Assembly (NCBI GenBank): GCA_023405815.1
Contig: JAEXXM010000045.1
Location: 1-64,000 of the forward strand
DNA length: 64,000 nt
From: Pseudomonadota bacterium
Lineage (GTDB): Bacteria; Pseudomonadota; Alphaproteobacteria; Rhizobiales; Hyphomicrobiaceae
Direction of reading: 5' to 3'
In this document: positions 62,614 to 64,000 of the stretch, one piece after another
Layout of the letters: each line of letters starts with the position of its first letter
Numbering within the stretch: the first letter of the stretch is position 1
Translations under genes and position numbers: made by a program
Notes under the pieces: generated by a model
What the model was told of the DNA's origin: nothing
The model's input: only the letters and a program-made list of their open reading frames with translations
Database searches by the model: none

Positions 62614-62945
62614 TGTGCATAGGGCTGCCCATGCGTGTCGTCGAATGCCTGCCGGGGCGCTCCGTCTGCGAGTACCGCGGCGAGCGGCGCAGCATCGACA
62701 TGAGTCTCGTCGGCGAGCAGGCACCCGGCACGTGGGTGATCGTCTTCCTTGATGCCGCGCGCGAGGTCGTCGACGCCGAGCATGCCGCACTGGTCGACCA
62801 AGCGCTCGAGGCTCTCGGCCTCGCCATGCGCGGTGCCGGTTCCATCGACCACTTGTTTCCCGATCTCGCCGGGCGCGAGCCGGAGCTACCGCCGCATCTC
62901 AAGGCCCAGGCAGCAAAGACAACCGGACGAGGAGACAATTCATGA
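62613..62945 (+). CDS. hupF: Hydrogenase assembly chaperone, HypC/HupF family
   Basis: A 110-residue HypC relative starting MCIGLPMRV; Cys2 is the conserved residue used in this family. HupF protects HupL under oxygen and binds the maturing precursor. It is longer than HypC by a C-terminal extension (HLFPDLAGREPELPPH). It starts within the hupD stop (TGATG) and overlaps hupG by 4 bp (ATGA), so it is tightly coupled. Confidence 0.93.
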   Translation: MCIGLPMRVVECLPGRSVCEYRGERRSIDMSLVGEQAPGTWVIVFLDAAREVVDAEHAALVDQALEALGLAMRGAGSIDHLFPDLAGREPELPPHLKAQAAKTTGRGDNS

Positions 62946-63403
62946 CGACGCCGCTCATCGAAGCCCTAGTGACGCGTCACGGCTTCGCCGTAGTCGACGA
63001 AGCCACGCTCGACGAATTCCTCGCCGGGCAAGAGCACGTCGCATTGTTCTTTCCCGGCGATGCCGAGCGCCTGGTGGAGAGCAATGACGTTGCCGTCATT
63101 CTGCCCGAGCTGATGAAGGTGTTCGGCAAGCGGCTGACCCCGGCTCTCGTTGCCAAGGCTTCCGAGCGCCAGCTGCAGCGCCGGTTCCGCTTCAACGCCT
63201 TCCCCTCGGTCGTCTTCATGCGCGGTGCCGGCTACCTCGGCGTGCTGTCGCGCGTCTTGGACTGGTCCGACTACCTCAGCCAGATCCCCGAGATCTTGTC
63301 GCGAGAGGTGAGTGAGCCGCCACCTTTCAAGTTTCCAGATGGCTGCAATGTCGTCGGACTGCCCGAACACTCCCACAGCGCCGTAGGAGGAGAGCTGCAA
63401 TGA
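62942..63403 (+). CDS. hupG: Hydrogenase chaperone HupG (HyaE family)
   Basis: A 153-residue thioredoxin-fold protein without the CxxC pair. ERLVESNDVAVILPELMKVF and RRFRFNAFPSVVFMRGAGYLGVLSRVLDW match HyaE/HupG, which binds the small-subunit Tat precursor before export. It overlaps hupF by four bases and hupH by four bases. Confidence 0.92.
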   Translation: MTTPLIEALVTRHGFAVVDEATLDEFLAGQEHVALFFPGDAERLVESNDVAVILPELMKVFGKRLTPALVAKASERQLQRRFRFNAFPSVVFMRGAGYLGVLSRVLDWSDYLSQIPEILSREVSEPPPFKFPDGCNVVGLPEHSHSAVGGELQ

Positions 63404-64000
63404 CCGGACACAACCCGGCGATGGTCGGCCCAGGAACGCAGCCGCCCGAAGAGGACGGCGCCGTCTTCGACTACATGGAGATGCCCAAGGGCATGCGCAC
63501 CTATTCGGCGCCGGCGCTGCCCGAGCCGGAAGAGGTGAGCGGCATCGAGCGCGCCCTGACGGTGCTCGCCGAGGTGCGCAAGGCGGCGGAAACCTGGCAG
63601 GGCGGCGACGAGCGCATCGTCTTCGAGATCACGGGACTCGATGCAGCCAACCGTGCCTTCATCGACCAGGCGCTTGGCGATGGTGAGGTGTCGATCGTCG
63701 CCGGCGCCAGCGTTCAGGCGCAGGAGTCGGTGCTGGCCGGCATCTGGCGTGTGCATGAGCTCGACGAGCGCGGTGTCCTGGTCCGCGATTCCATCGAGGT
63801 CGGCGCGTTTCCCGGTGCCGTGCTTGGCGTGGCGAATGCGGTCACTTTGGAGGGGACGCGCTCGCACCGCGGTGCCCTCCCGCCGGGGGTGCTCAATGCG
63901 CCGGCGCTCGTCACCGAGCTCGACGACAAGCTCGCGGCGTATGCGCCCGACGTGCCCCAGCACGTCATCAACCTCACGCTCCTGCCGCTGACCGAGGAGG
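63400..64000 (+). CDS. hupH: Hydrogenase maturation protein HupH (HyaF family), cut at window end
   Basis: The ATG overlaps the hupG stop (ATGA). The visible 200 residues start MTGHNPAMVGPG and contain YMEMPKGMRTYSAPALPEPEE, then LTVLAEVRKAAETW, which match HupH/HyaF. The frame is open to the last base, and the rest lies outside the window. HupH works with HupG in the assembly of the small subunit. Confidence 0.92.
   Translation, partial: MTGHNPAMVGPGTQPPEEDGAVFDYMEMPKGMRTYSAPALPEPEEVSGIERALTVLAEVRKAAETWQGGDERIVFEITGLDAANRAFIDQALGDGEVSIVAGASVQAQESVLAGIWRVHELDERGVLVRDSIEVGAFPGAVLGVANAVTLEGTRSHRGALPPGVLNAPALVTELDDKLAAYAPDVPQHVINLTLLPLTEE

Overview
The window looks like chromosome from a GC-rich alphaproteobacterium of the Hyphomicrobiales, most likely a Hyphomicrobium-like methylotroph. 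This rests on gene content: an HdaA/PPK1/PPX block, an alphaproteobacterial-type porin, a lanthanide-type PQQ methanol dehydrogenase (XoxF), a large formate dehydrogenase and a Hup uptake hydrogenase. Genus is inference; there is no 16S gene here.

Layout. 1-9.2 kb: housekeeping and accessory genes (GGCT-like protein, YheS-type ABC-F, DUF3147 and GYF-like proteins, ndk, DHFR-like reductase, small cytochrome c, P450, purN). 9.2-16.7 kb: a surface/accessory stretch (frameshifted autotransporter, porin, catalytically dead serine-recombinase-like protein, glycosyltransferase) lying between purN and purM, which are usually adjacent. 16.8-25.7 kb: a plus-strand run of DUF2066 protein, CDP-alcohol phosphatidyltransferase, PerM-like permease, hdaA, ppk1, ppx and a CbpA-like J protein, interrupted by an intergenic repeat block. 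25.8-27.2 kb: a two-gene trypsin-like protease plus Trypco1-like unit resembling predicted conflict systems. 27.3-33.8 kb: rnd, xoxF and katG. 34-40.2 kb: envelope and stress genes (OmpA-like protein with a cysteine-paired coiled coil, TonB-like protein, DoxX, CsbD) and an orthocaspase with an odd repeated C-terminal tail. 40.3-48 kb: DUF6496-like basic protein, secreted UbiC-fold protein, prmB, map, aspS, a GT25 glycosyltransferase, a ceramidase-family protein and tRNA-Leu(UAA). 48.1-64 kb: two CBS-domain proteins, a 1419-residue formate dehydrogenase fused to a GltD/AegA-like flavoprotein module, a divergent LysR regulator, a TonB-dependent receptor, and the hydrogenase operons hupSLEC and hupDFGH. 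hupH runs off the window end.

Functional picture. The right-hand 16 kb is an energy module: formate and H2 oxidation, the latter by a hydrogenase whose small subunit carries the six-cysteine signature of oxygen-tolerant enzymes. Both hup operons are preceded by textbook sigma-54 -24/-12 elements with the exact GG-N10-GC spacing. XoxF adds lanthanide-dependent methanol oxidation, but no xoxG or xoxJ is next to it. The strongest candidates for something under-described are the protease/Trypco1 pair, the orthocaspase with its duplicated GGSVSCT tail, the single-chain formate dehydrogenase fusion and the cysteine-stapled OmpA protein. No prophage, transposase, rRNA operon or CRISPR array was seen.
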